From Brachynemurus nebulosus (lineage: Eukaryota; Arthropoda; Insecta; Neuroptera; Myrmeleontidae), in assembly GCA_035578155.1 (NCBI GenBank), contig JAPWDM010000022.1, positions 4,155,076-4,219,075 of the forward strand: a stretch of 64,000 nt of DNA, in the 5' to 3' direction. The notes below the pieces were generated by a model that saw nothing but the letters and a program-made list of their open reading frames with translations, was not told where the DNA came from and searched no databases. Position numbers and translations under genes: made by a program. Below are positions 1-11,425 of this stretch, in pieces. The stretch's first letter is position 1. Each line of letters opens with the position of its first letter.

Positions 1-944
1 TAGCCTAGTAGGTATTCTATTCTGCACGAAGTGAGTATTCAATTTATACAATAATTACAAGTATTTATCTGAAAATACACATACTACCGTATGAATATGC
101 AGAAACATGAAAGATACTGAACAATTTTACAACCATAAATTTGTTTATATGTCAGTTAATAAATTCTGAGAATTTCAAAATTAATTAAACCGCTTTCGTA
201 GATTTCTATTATGCATCTGACCGAAATGGAACATTGCGATCACATTAAAATATCCGAATAACTAATTGTAAGTGAAATATACTATTTTGCTTTCCATCTA
301 TATGGCAAAATTCAAAAATAAATTTGAACTAGGACAGTAAAGTGACAATAATACTTTGGTGAAATTAGAAGCAATATGGTAATTTCGACTAAAATACGAT
401 ACACAAAATTTTTCTGCCGATACTGTAGATCTTATTAAATACATTATGGTTCCGTTAGTAGCCGTTTTCGTTCTAAAACTAGGGGAATCAGCTACTAACT
501 GTGTAACGATATTTAACATATCTACGTAATATTAATTGTATAGAAGTGATTTGCTCGACCGAAACCGCGATCTTCTTTATTATGGTTGACATAAATGAAC
601 ATATATGATCTCTTAACTATAGGATCAATCAGAGTTTGAATATAGAGATTAGTTTTGAGTATAAAAGTATACATCGCCGCAAATATAGTCAAAAGTATAT
701 TCCTTTTTCTAAGAATTTGTGTACATAATTATATCTTCCGGAAATCATGTTAATAACGCTTATGTAATGCGCATGTTTTCAATTTAAGTACGCTACTACA
801 GTATCCAATAAGAATTCTTGAATTCGATAACGCTATGTATTAACCAATCATATTGTAGTATTTTTGCATCCTGCTTGTAACAAGGAAGATTGGGTCAGGA
901 TAGATTGAAGAGGGAGTACTGAACTCAACAAGCCACAATGTAAA
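1..944. other. AT-rich DNA, no gene seen
   Basis: No coding region, RNA gene or clear repeat boundary could be supported. Open frames here are short, lack family features and contain ordinary AT-rich composition. Confidence 0.5.
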
Positions 945-1440
945 CGCAAAAATATTAAGCTAAAATAAAATTATTAAAATAAATATTACAAATGTATAAA
1001 AAGTATAAATAAGTGAAATAAAAGTTAAAAGAATAAGTGAAACGAAAAATATGTCAATTATAATAAATATTAAAAGTGTTTAAAGTAAAATTAAATGAAA
1101 ATGGTATAAAAATATGAAAACGCATGTATGAAAAATGGAGAAATATTTTTATAAAAGTGAATAATAAATGATTGTTTATTTTGAAGAAAAAAGTTAAGAA
1201 GTATTTATTTTATTGCTACCTGAAAGTTATATGGAAAAAATGTTACTATGAGTAAATTATTTATTGTGATGAAGAAGATATTTTAAGAAGTTATGAAAAA
1301 TAGAATGTTGTATTTTTGGAGACGCCATTTTGTGAAATTTTTGGGAAAGTTATTATTTTGATACGTATTCAATTTTATTTAAGAAGTATATTTATTGAAG
1401 TGAAATTATATGAAAAGTTAATCAAAGTTCCTTAAAAAAT
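945..1440. other. C-poor, purine-rich tract
   Basis: About 500 bases in which the plus strand is dominated by A, G and T with very few C, made of short recurring words such as AAAAGTG, AAGTTA and AATAAAT. It ends at a poly-T run near 1443. No reading frame is conserved. The strong strand asymmetry is seen directly. Whether it is an old LTR, a transcribed region or a low-complexity tract is unknown. Confidence 0.5.
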
Positions 1441-1577
1441 TATTCCTTTTTTTTTGCTTTACGAAAGCATCTTATTGTCCATATCCTGGAGTACAGGATT
1501 CTTAGCCGTAAACCGTTTCACACGTTTATTAAGAACCTTTTCTCATCCTTAATAAATTCTACCACTGAACAAACAAC

Positions 1578-1765
1578 ACCTGGATACATCCAGGAAGTCC
1601 ATCTTTCCTATTTTGTAACATCATCCGTGGATTGAGCATTGCACTGGGTGCATTCGCCAGAGAACGAACTAGCGTGGCAAACGTAACATCTGGTACATCG
1701 TCCAGGAAGTAATGCTACAATTTGGTGACATCGTCCGCGAGATTAGTGGATTGAATGTTACAAAA
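1578..1765. repeat. diverged ~109-bp direct duplication
   Basis: Two adjacent copies share the words ACATC, CCAGGAAGT and ACATC(A/G)TCCG followed by GGATTGA. The first copy starts near 1578 and the second near 1687, so the period is about 109 bases. The copies have diverged by substitutions and small indels. No protein was recognised. Confidence 0.5.
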
Positions 1766-2773
1766 TGTTACAACTGGATCTCAGTGGCGGTTTCTTTATA
1801 AAATTAGTCCAATTGCTGTGGTTTAGTCTTATTGTAAGAACATCGTATCATAACTGCCATATTTCGCCATATTGCAAAATTGTACTGGTTTGTAAATCAC
1901 ATATTACAACATTTTTCAGCAAAGATTAATTTAGTAATGAATTTCAATTATAAATAATTACGCTTTGTTCAAAAATGGGGTTTTGATGGTGCTTCTCAGT
2001 TTTCTTATTTCTATCAATAGGTATATGAATGAATTATAAATAATGAATTTTTTCAAATTTAACAAAAGTTTCCCACACTTTCCGGTATTCATATCGAGTT
2101 CTAGCTTTTTTTTTTTTTTAACTAACTCCTCCATAATGACCATTTAAAAAAAGACTTTCTTTAAAATCACTGCTTTCATTAATATTTTGCATATTTACTT
2201 ATATATTCGTGTTATAGAATTATTATTTAATGGTGATAAAATATTTGTCATTTGTCATTTGTCATGGTTGTAGTGTTACAAACTATAAAAGTAAAAAAAA
2301 AATTGGAGAGACAGGTCTACCCACACTGTCAACTTCCCATTGGATGCACTTAAAAACTAGAGATTATTGCACATGAATATTTTTTTTTAATTCAAGGGAC
2401 TCCTCATGACTTTGCCCCTTGCATCATTCCGGAGGCTTCGCTCCCTGTTCCTAAGGGTGAGGGCTCCATTCTTATCAAACAAATGATATCATCATTTGTT
2501 CCCAAAATATGCGAAACAAAAATATTTCACGAAAAGCTTCTTATTGCCTTTTTTTTAATTTTTTTAATAATTTACTGGCGTTTTTAAGGCCGCTATTACA
2601 CTGTCATATATCTATGTCAAAGATTTATTTGATCAAAGAAATATTATAGTGTAATTGGTCAAATATTGTAATATAATAATTCTGTGATCATAGCGTTACA
2701 TTCTTATTAATATTTGATCACAGTTTTTGACAACTTATTAAAAATTAAAATAAAATTTGATAATTAAAATAAA

Positions 2774-4786
2774 ATGGCAGGTATAAAAAAGTTCTCATGG
2801 TCTATCGAACTGACAAAATTTTTAATAGAACAGTATGAAGCAAATGAAATTTTATATAACCAACAACATGATGATTATAAAAATCGTAACAAGAGATTGG
2901 ATATACAAAGGCCGCTATTACACCTGTCATAGATATAATATGTCAAAGTTTTATTTAATCAAAGAAATATTATAGTGCAATAAGTCAACTTTTATAATAT
3001 AATATTTTTGTAGCCATAGTTAAAGATACTTCTTAATATTTGATCATAGATTTGATCAAAGATCTTTGACATATATCTATGAAAATGTAGTAGCGGCCAA
3101 ACAGCGATTGCTGATAAAAGTTTAAAAAATTTTATGTGAAGTGCCCAGTTACAGATATTAAAAAGAAAATTAATGGCTTGAGATGCCAGTATTTAGCTGA
3201 AAAGTTAAAAGTAAGTACATAGGTATATCAAATTATATAAGTAGAGTATAGAATTTCTAGTAGGTAATTGTCTTAAATGATTTATTTTAAACCAGAATAA
3301 GTATTAGTAGATTAATATATTTTTTTACAGATAATCAAAAGTAATAAAAGTGGAGCCGATGATGATAGTATATACAGGCCATCTGTTTATTGGTTTCCAC
3401 TACTAAAATTCCTTGATTCTATCCACCAATGCTGACGAATCGACATCAAATTTAGATAATACATTTATGGACGAATCATCTGAAGATACTCGTTCAGTTA
3501 ATGATGAAGTTACGTATTCCAGTGTAAGTATCGTCTTAAATTAAATTATAATTATTAAGCCATTTATTTAAATACATATATTGATCTTGCCATGAAACTT
3601 GGCCTAGTCCGTTAAAATAGTTTTTAAAAGATTCCCTTATTTCTCGGCCATCTCGGGAGACCCCTGGTAATACTTGCTTGTTTATAATTTGTAATTCTCA
3701 TCAGAAGTGATTTGTCCACAAGTAGTTTCTACTGACGAATCTGTTGCTAATGCTTGATTATAAAGATGTCGCCTTCTTTCAGTCAAAAGATTGTGTAAAG
3801 TGCAAACAGCCATAATTAATTTTGTAACTTTTAAGGAGGATAACAGAATTGTTGAATTAAATACACGAAACCGTTCCGTGTACCATTCTCCTAGCACGAG
3901 ACAATCGGTAATTGAAAATTTTTTTATCTCTGTGTATGTTAGTTAAAGAGTAGGGCTTCATAAGATTATAACTGAGTGGAAAAGCATCGTCACCCACGAC
4001 CACATATGGTAAGCATGTATCAGTATTTGGAAGTATTTTGCCTTCGAAAATATTTAATATTGTTTTATCAATCAAGCAGCGTCTTAAATTTACTCTTGGT
4101 ATATATACCCGCGTCACCAACTCTGCCATTTGTTCCAGCATCAACGTACAAAAATTTATAATTTGCGTCAGCAAGTGCAAATAAAACTACACTGTAATAG
4201 GACTTATAATTAAAATGATGAGAGCCACTAAATTCAGGACGGATAATTTTTATGCGCTTTTCATCCACTGCTCCAATGCAATTGTTAAAATTGTAATTGT
4301 CTGCAAAATCTTTGGCTACATTTTCCCATTCTTGTTCAGTTGATCGTATCTGCAATTAATAAATAGACTAATTGAATGTTACAGATTAACCAAGTCTTTA
4401 ATGAAAATGATTCATCTGAATCATCGCTGCCGTCGACGTCTACTACGCAGTCGCAACGTCTTTGTACCAATAATGAAAATTCGCAAAGAAAAAAGAAAGT
4501 AGTATGTACAGATTCATTATTAATGAAAGCATCAGAGACAATGACAGAAATGTCAAGTTTTTTAACTAATGATAAAGAAGATTGTTTCGATATTTTCAGC
4601 AAATTTATTGCTTCCGAGCTTTGAAGCATCCTAGCTGCTGGGGGCAGTGATTTTATTATAAGGAGAGGAAAACGACAGATACAAGGCATTATAATGGATT
4701 TATGGAATGAAATTGATTATAGTAACACAAATATTTTTGTATCATCGCCTGAAATGGACAGTTTTCACACACCATCCTACAAATAA
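2774..4786 (+). pseudogene. MADF-type second protein of the Harbinger element, broken
   Basis: In PIF/Harbinger elements a Myb/SANT or MADF protein assists the transposase, probably in nuclear import and DNA binding. The start ATG at 2774 opens with a MADF-like N-terminus (residues WS...LTKFLIEQYE..., then DYKNRNKR). A small inserted element (2910-3098) interrupts this exon, which resumes at 3099 with VTDIKKKINGLR and ends at 3210. Intron 1 is 3211-3330 (GTAAGT...TTTTACAG). Exon 2 (3331-3523) contains YRPSVYWFPLLKFLD and an acidic Ser-rich stretch. Intron 2 is 3524-4384 (GTAAGT...TTACAG, phase 0). Exon 3 (4385-4786) has a Ser/Thr-rich linker and a C-terminal helix like that of related proteins. 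Breaks: the insertion, a frameshift near 3135, a frameshift near 3425 and a TGA at 4622. The family assignment rests on motif recognition only. Confidence 0.72.
2910..3098. mobile_element. 189-bp Harbinger-type MITE inside the MADF exon
   Basis: The ends GGCCGCTATTACACCTGTCAT and their inverse (TAGTAGCGGCC at the right) match the ends of the surrounding element. Flanking AAA on both sides is a plausible 3-bp duplication. Removing the segment rejoins the MADF-like reading frame, which shows that the insertion came after the host element was formed. It was probably mobilised by the same kind of transposase. Confidence 0.8.
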
Positions 4787-5337
4787 TACAAATTATGATT
4801 TAAATAATTTAACACAGTAGGCACTAGTAATTATAATCTAATTTTATTATATTTTAAGCAATAACTGTATGACACTTAAAAATAATAAATGATTTCTTAC
4901 TTTTAAAAATTCATCTTTCATTGATTGATATATAGCATCACAGGTTTCAGGTATTATACCAGAAATAGTACATTGTGATATTCTTGTAGCATATTGCAAA
5001 CTTGAATAACTTTCTTCCGTGGCAAGAAAATGTAATGTTACCATAAGCCTATCTTCGACACTTATTGCATTTCTCAAATGCGTATTTGTCTAGGAATAAT
5101 TGGGGAAATTTTTGACACTATGAACTTGAATGTATCGTAATCCATTCGCATGAAATTTCTGTAAAATTCCTTGTCCTGATATTGAAGTTCTCTTAATAAA
5201 CTTGCATTATTACGCTTCTGAATCCAAGGCTTTACCCATAAACGTTTATGTGTTTTTTTTTTCTTTTTCGATAACATACAAATTGTTATAATAGCACTTA
5301 ACATTGCTGTACAAGCGATTACTTTATGTTCCTTCAT
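3682..5337 (-). pseudogene. HARBI1-like DDE transposase of the Harbinger element, broken
   Basis: This is the DDE endonuclease that would cut and paste the element. Exon 1 runs 5337-4901. It begins with a helix-rich N-terminus and contains the family block RNAISVEDRLMVTLHFLA (residues after a frameshift near 5080). Intron 4900-4350 has good sites on the minus strand (AAA|GTAAGA...ATTGCAG|ATA, phase 0). Exon 2 holds NNCIGAVDEKR (first Asp), then YYSVVLFALADANYKFLYVDAG, then VVVGDDAFPL (second Asp), then RARRMV and RFRVF. A few codons are missing between RARRMV and RFRVF, exactly where the third catalytic Glu is expected. Frameshifts lie near 5080, 4078 and 3895. The opposite-strand MADF exon 3 lies wholly inside its intron. 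Confidence 0.85.
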
Positions 5338-5689
5338 TTTTATAAATCAAAAAAAGATTATCAAATATTTTATTTAGTGTAATAGTTTAAAAATGTATAT
5401 ATTATCAAAGAAGTATGAAGAAATCTTTGATCAAAGATCTTTGACATAGATCTATGACAGTGTAATAGCCGCCTAACATCAAGGTTTCTACACCATTATA
5501 TAATAAAGAATAAAGACATGGTAAAAATCCATATAATCTATGTTATGCTAATAAATTCCGTTTTTTTATCACAAAAAACAAACCGCTAATCCTAATTTGC
5601 TGAAAACTTTATCCGGTCTTCCTTTTTAATTACGCATCTAATGAAATTAGTCAGAAGTTGATATCATCATTTGTTCTCGAGATATGCGA

Positions 5690-5766
5690 GACGAAAAAAA
5701 ATTCACGACCAAACGAACGACCGAACGAACTAAGGAACGAACGAACGAACGTACTAACGAACGCAT
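5690..5766. repeat. degenerate (ACGA)n simple repeat
   Basis: Repeated GAACGAACGA words, with some ACCA and ACTA variants, run from about 5700 to 5765. It lies in the putative outer repeat next to the Harbinger element. Confidence 0.6.
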
Positions 5767-5889
5767 ACACACACATCACACTAAAACGATGGATTCGGAT
5801 TCTAGTGACCACGAAACGTCGAGATATGTCCAGATTAGCGATTAGAAAATCGGACCCATTACAATAACTTGCAATGGGAAGTTAAAAAT

Positions 5890-6387
5890 AACTCCAGTTT
5901 ATAGAGCAGCTTAACGTTATTCTAGCCCGATTGTAGAATATCAACCATTATTATAATTATGTCAACCATTATTAAAAGTAGACGGGAAAGCACTATCGAA
6001 ATTCCATTTTCGGTCAAAAGCTAATTTTTATTTTTTATTGGAGCGTATTAGTAAATTATCCTTTCTAGAGAAATTAAAACATTCCTGTCACAGTTTCACT
6101 ACGTCAGGTGCTGTAACTGCTGCAATTTCCGTTTGGAAATTGGCTAAAATAAGGAGGATCAAACGTTATATCAGAAAAAATAATTATTATATTTAATTTT
6201 GGAAATTTTGAAGAAACGAGATGTTCTTATTGGGCTCTTGTTGTTCAGCCAGGTTGCCATATAAACTCTGTCAAATTTCAACTGGTACGAAACTCATTCT
6301 ATGTAGTGTTCATTGGCTCTTGTTCTATAAAACTAAAACATATTTCTTACATTTCAAGAACACAATATTTCATACGATCATAAAAAC
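5890..6387. other. AT-rich DNA, nothing recognised
   Basis: There is no reading frame, structural RNA signature or repeat boundary that can be supported in this ~500-base stretch between two transposons. Confidence 0.4.
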
Positions 6388-8040
6388 TGACAAGTAAAGG
6401 TCCCGAGGCCGGACCTATCGATTTCGATGAAACTTAAATATATTGTAGAACACTAAAAACTAAGGGACACGTATTTTTTTTTATCTGCGGAAAAACGGTT
6501 TGAAGGGGTGAAATCGCCCTTCAAAAATTGGGGTAAAAATTTAATTTTTCAAATATCTCGAAAACAGTAAGAGATAGAGCAAAAGTTTAAATTGGCGATA
6601 TTGCTCTTTTTTAAAGAGCTATCTATTGATATGCAATTTGTTCATATTACATCAACAGGGGTGGTTGGGGGTTAAAATTTGGGGGTTAATTTTGCAAAAA
6701 GGGGGTGAAAAATAAACAATATAAAAATTTTGTTTACAGATTTGAAATCTACGTCAAAAAATCTAATTGACCTATTTTTGCTCAATGTCCTAATATTAAG
6801 TCTAGGGGTAGTTAACTTGAGGGTGACTATGTCGAATAGTCGTACAATTTGGGTATTTCAAGAAGTTCTTCTTCGTGGAAAATAGCTTAAGACAATTAGA
6901 ATAACGTAGAAATGAAATTCTGGAATTCAAAATTGAGTTTGAGCAACATTGGAGAGGGGGTGAGTCACCCTCTTAAATTACATACTAGTTTATATAAACT
7001 AATTTTTGCTATTAACACACTGATAGTGGGTAAAATAATGTCACAATAAGTGGTTCTGAAGTTGGACTAAAATGAAATTCTCGAATTCAAAATTGATTTT
7101 AAGCAACATTGGAGAGGGGGTGAGTCACCCTCTTGAATTACATACTAGTTTACATACACTAATTTTTGCAATTAACACACTAACAGGGGGTAATAATGTC
7201 ACAATAGATGGTTCTGAAGTTAGACTATCGTATGTAAGGTTTTTATTAGGTTTCGTTATTTTAGGTTAGGTTATGTAATTTTCGGTATCGATAATTTTCG
7301 ATAAGGAAAACTATAATATCCATTAAAAAACAAACCTAATAAAGACCTTACATATGATAGTCCAACTTCAGATCCACTTATTGTGACATTATTTTACCCA
7401 CTATCAGTGTGTTAAATTAAAAAAATTAGTGTATATAAACTAGTATGTAATTTAAGAGGGTGACTCACCCCCTCTCCAATGTTACTCAAACTCAATTTTA
7501 AATTCGAGAATTTCATTTCTACCTTATTTTAATTGTCCTAAGCTATTTTCCATGAAGAAGAACTTCTGGAAATACCCAAATAGTACGATTATTCGACATA
7601 GTCACCCTCTAGTTAACTACCCCTAGACTTAATATTAAGATATTGAGCAAAAACAGGTCAATTAGATTTTTTGACGTAGATTTCAAATCTGTAAACAAAA
7701 TTTTTATATTGTTTATTTTTCACCCCCTTTTTGTAAAATTAACCTCCAAATTTTAACCCCCAACCACCCCTGTTGATGTAATTTGAACAAATTGCATATC
7801 AATAGATAGCTCTTTAAAAAAGAGTAATATCGCCAATTTAAACTTTTGCTCTATCTCTTACTGTTTTCGAGATATTTGAAAAATTAAATTTTTACCCCAA
7901 TTTTTGGAGGGCGATTTCACCCCTTCAAACCGTTTTTCCGCAGATAAAAAAAAATACGTGTCCCTTAGTTTTTAGTGTTCTACAACATATTTAAGTTTCA
8001 TCAAAATCGATAGGTCCGGCCTCGGGACCTTTACTTGTGA
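6388..8040. mobile_element. long foldback element, CAAG termini, TGA duplication
   Basis: The element is 6391-8037 (1,647 bp). The left end starts CAAGTAAAGGTCCCGAGG and the right end is its exact inverse, flanked by TGA on both sides. The arms stay complementary for about 700-860 bases and meet at a loop of about 75 bases near 7255-7332. The left arm carries an extra tandem copy of an ~160-bp unit (starting near 6910 and 7069; both contain GGAGAGGGGGTGAGTCACC), while the right arm has one copy. No protein-coding capacity was found. Its arm sequence and termini resemble those of the element at 45807-47234. The superfamily was not identified. Confidence 0.85.
6910..7250. repeat. two ~160-bp tandem units in the left arm
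   Basis: The segments starting near 6910 and 7069 are close copies (GAAATTC...AATTC, GGAGAGGGGGTGAGTCACC, ACATACTAGTTTA, AACACACT). The complementary right arm (about 7333-7520) holds only one. This shows gain or loss of a unit after the foldback was formed. Confidence 0.75.
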
Positions 8041-9225
8041 GAGCAGATGAAAATAAGTGATAAAAAGAATAATCATTTTTCCATAAATATAAATCATAAA
8101 ACGTTTATTTTATGATAAATAATAATAATATTAATTCTAGTTGAAAATAGTTTTAACGACTTTAATAACTTAACACTATTATCTATTATCCAGACCAAAC
8201 ACACAGAGCAGTTAACAGCTCCACCGATATAACTCTAATTCAAGCAATATACTCTAGCTAGCAAGCAAGCGTGCAAGCACAAAGGCAGACATTTGAGAAG
8301 TGAGAAGACATTTTAGATAGACAGGCAGATAGACAGACAAGCTACACATACATACATATATATTTATAGGTACGTACACATTATAATCAACCAACCATGG
8401 ATTACAATGGAGTACATTTAAACTTCGAAGTTCGAATTATTGCTAGGAGAGTTTAACTTTAAGACATTACCACCACATATGTATTACTTAAATTACATGA
8501 ATAACAAGTGTTCGCTGAATAGTAAGAAATGGAGATGAATGTATTAAAGACTAGAACCAAGTTAAACTAAATTTTAGCACGGTTGATCGATATTTCACTA
8601 CTCAAAAAGTTAACTTTGTTTATTGTAACGTAAGTTGAAGTTAACCATTAACGTTGACTATTACTACGTACATTTAATGTTGACGCAGATTGCTAATTAG
8701 CCAAGCCGGCGGGTTTATTGTCAGTTAGGCACACAATACTTTTAGTGAAGGGAAGATAAAGATTTAGGTAATATTTACTGAACATATTGCTCATCCCAAG
8801 ATTTAAAATTTTCATCTTAAGAGACAAAGACGATTGTTTTGCTCGCAAAATATCTTTTTCCAAAAAAAAAATATACAGCCCACTGTAAAATTAAAAGCAG
8901 GGTCGTTTTGAGGGCGGTAAAATAAAAAATTTAAATGTAAACTCTGAAATACTTCCCAGATGTTTTACGTTCAAGAATCACAATTTTACAAATATAGTAT
9001 GTACTACAATATTTATCTAAGAATATGTAATTTATTTAAACTTTATCCAAATTTTGTTACCTACTATTCTGGAAACTGTATTAATTGCATCAATTAATCT
9101 ATTAGCACTGTATCTACAGAAAAATCTTTTGAAGGGTGAATATAATAAAATATATTTTTCGGATTTGCAGTTAGCCGTAGTTCATTTACCGCTTCAGTAA
9201 TTTTGTTTATCAACTTTCTATATAA
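8041..9225. other. AT-rich DNA, no gene seen
   Basis: It holds short tetranucleotide-like stretches near 8260-8350 (AGCAAGCAAGC, AGACAGACA) but no supported gene or element. Confidence 0.4.
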
Positions 9226-9604
9226 AAAGTAGGAAGGCCATAGCAGTTCTATAGGTATTAGAAGTAATAATAATAAGTTTATAGCGATTATGTATCGAAA
9301 ATAATAAGATTACAGCTATTTTATACCAAAATTGTAAGCTAACAGCGATTTTGTACCAACAGTAGAAAGATCACAATAATTCTATACCAAAAGTAGTAAG
9401 GTCACAGCAGTTCTGTACAAAGATAGTAAAAGGTTATAGCGATTCTGTATCAAAAGTAGTAAAATCACAGTAGTTCTGTATCAAAAGTAGTAAGGTCACA
9501 GCAGTTCTGTACAAAGGTAGTAAAAGGTTATAGCGATTCTGTATCAAAAGTAGTAAAATCACAGTAGTTCTGTATCAAAAGTAGTAAGATCGTAGTAGTT
9601 CTTC
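9226..9604 (+). repeat. 31-32 bp minisatellite with higher-order unit
   Basis: About twelve units are built around GTAGTAAGGTCACAGCAG followed by TTCTGTA(C/T)CAAAA. The 3' half contains a 94-bp higher-order repeat (31+32+31), seen as two nearly identical blocks beginning near 9386 and 9480. The 5' units are more diverged. The same unit occurs in reverse orientation at about 25720-25805. Confidence 0.85.
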
Positions 9605-10700
9605 AAAATTGTAAAAAATAGTACTTCTTTTCCGTATTTACGATTCAAAAACACTTTTACACTTGCATAAGTTGAAATACGATATCCTATTTTAAGTGTT
9701 TCTCCTAATATTTGTTATATCTATAGTTAAAAAGGTTAAATTTTTTTATGTAATATTAACTAATACTAATCAATAAAATTTATGATGTGACTTTAAGATT
9801 ACTTTAATAAAAAAAAAAAATCCCTCAATATCCCAGTAAATATTTAAGAAGAAAATTCGTTCTCTAATTATATTATATCGAATATAAATGCTACAATAAT
9901 AGCGAGATCAACATATTCGGTATTCTATACTAATAACATTTCATTGAAATCGTTCTGATCGTTGGAAATCTGTTGAAATTGGGTTTAAATATTGGTAAAC
10001 CAAGTACAATTGTGAAAACAATTCGTAAAGATCAATCTTTGTGTTGCCTGAGTCAGTCAGTTATTTGTTCGCTTACGAACAAAGCTAACCAATATTTGTG
10101 CACACATAAAAGTACACATAATAAGAAAAGTATGAGACACGTAATAAATGTAATTTTGTTACGAAACTATTGAATCGTTGATAGAATCAAGTCATTTATT
10201 TGATATTCTAAGATGCTTAAAATAAAATTCTTTAATTAGGTATATAATTTTTTTGAGTAGCTGAAAAGTGTGAAATCGTACTGATTAATTTAAATCTATT
10301 TTTCTATATAAACATCCCTCAGTCTAAGCCAATATAAGAATTTCTAGTTGAATTTCGATACATAAACTATAATGAATAATAATTACAAATTATTAGAACC
10401 GAATATTTTAGAATAAAAATTATATTTTACAGTATGTTATAAGGCAGAACTTCCAAGAAAAAGTGTCAGTAACGTAAAATACTTTATGTGAGTTAAAATT
10501 TTATATAACCAAACTACCTCCAAATTACGATCTTTTTGTTTACACGTTGGTACTTAAAATATTCGTTGAAGAATTGACGGAAAATCTTGCTACAAATATA
10601 ATGACAATGTTGGCACTTAAAAGCTGTAAAATCGTCAACGATGTATACTCAAACGTGCATAAATATTACATTTACAGTTTCCATATACTTGAAACAGATA
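9605..10700. other. AT-rich DNA, no gene seen
   Basis: Only short open frames without family features. One of them (10547-10888) runs into the transposon to the right and has no coding signature. Confidence 0.4.
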
Positions 10701-11425
10701 TTAAGGGGGTATTCTATTCTAGTCTAGAAATTCGAAAAATCGATTTTTTTTATATTTTCAAAGTTCAGACTTTTAAGAATAATCCACTTAAAGGATTTAC
10801 GGAAATTCGAATTATTTTCGGAGTTATGGTTATTTTTTCCCTGTGTACTGAGTATCTCTTCAGTGTAAAATTTAAATTTCTAATATAAATTAATCGAAAC
10901 TACTTGTTTCGATACGGTTGACATGATATCTCAAGTTCTAATGCAACGATTTACTTGAAATTTCGTAAGGACCTTCTTAATACTATCAAAATTGGTCCAA
11001 TGTAGGGGTTTTCGAATTGTTTTTTGCTATTTTAAACAAAATTTCCAAAGTTAGAAAAGAAGGCAAAAAAATGATTTCTTTTTAAATGGACGCCATTTTG
11101 TGAAAAAATGTGTTTTTCAAATCGGCTACGTCCAATTAGTTTTACATCCTTGTTTATTAAGAAATAACTAAAATTTTATGTTTCAGATCACCAGGAGGGT
11201 TGGAATCACGTCAACCAGGAGTTACCTCTTTTCTTGAGTGTCCACTTTGCCGGTTTGTACCGATTTAAATTTTGATTTTTTTTAAATCTTTATTCATTTT
11301 TATATTTTTTAAATATCAATAAAAAACTGTTAAAAAAAATAATACTAAAAGTATTTACTGTTTTTTTTTATTACGCCCGTAAAAAAACCTCAAAGTCGAG
11401 CCTCTAAACTAGAATACCCCCTTAA
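10701..11425. mobile_element. TTAA-flanked piggyBac-like non-autonomous element
   Basis: The element 10705-11421 begins GGGGGTATTCTA and ends with the inverse TAGAATACCCCC, between TTAA at 10701-10704 and TTAA at 11422-11425. TTAA target duplication is the hallmark of piggyBac (also seen in some Kolobok and Sola3 elements). The interior is AT-rich and encodes nothing recognisable, so it is a MITE-like copy. Confidence 0.8.

Larger units (their letters stand above)
2585..5476. mobile_element. PIF/Harbinger DNA transposon with TAA duplications
   Basis: The element proper is 2588-5473, 2,886 bp. Its ends are inverted repeats starting GGCCGCTATTACACTGTCAT on the left and the diverged inverse on the right. 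It is bounded by TAA at 2585-2587 and 5474-5476, the 3-bp TWA-type duplication known for the PIF/Harbinger superfamily. It carries both proteins typical of the superfamily: a HARBI1-like DDE transposase (minus strand) and a MADF/Myb-like protein (plus strand). Both genes hold frameshifts or stops, so this copy is dead. A short element with the same ends sits inside it at 2910-3098. Confidence 0.88.
2329..5885. repeat. possible outer element around the Harbinger copy
   Basis: AACTTCCCATTG at about 2329 is matched in inverse by CAATGGGAAGTT at about 5874. In addition a ~55-base segment (ATGATATCATCATTTGTTC followed by a similar tail) occurs in the same orientation near 2483 and 5659. This suggests that the Harbinger element landed inside an older repeat. 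No target duplication was found for the outer ends, so the boundaries are tentative. Confidence 0.3.

Noticed and set aside
9226..9604. CRISPR-like array (regular ~31-bp repeats)
   Set aside because: The whole unit repeats without unique spacers, and the genome is eukaryotic. It is a minisatellite.
10547..10888. 113-codon open frame on the plus strand
   Set aside because: It crosses the left boundary of the TTAA-flanked element at 10705, so half lies outside and half inside a transposon. No family features.
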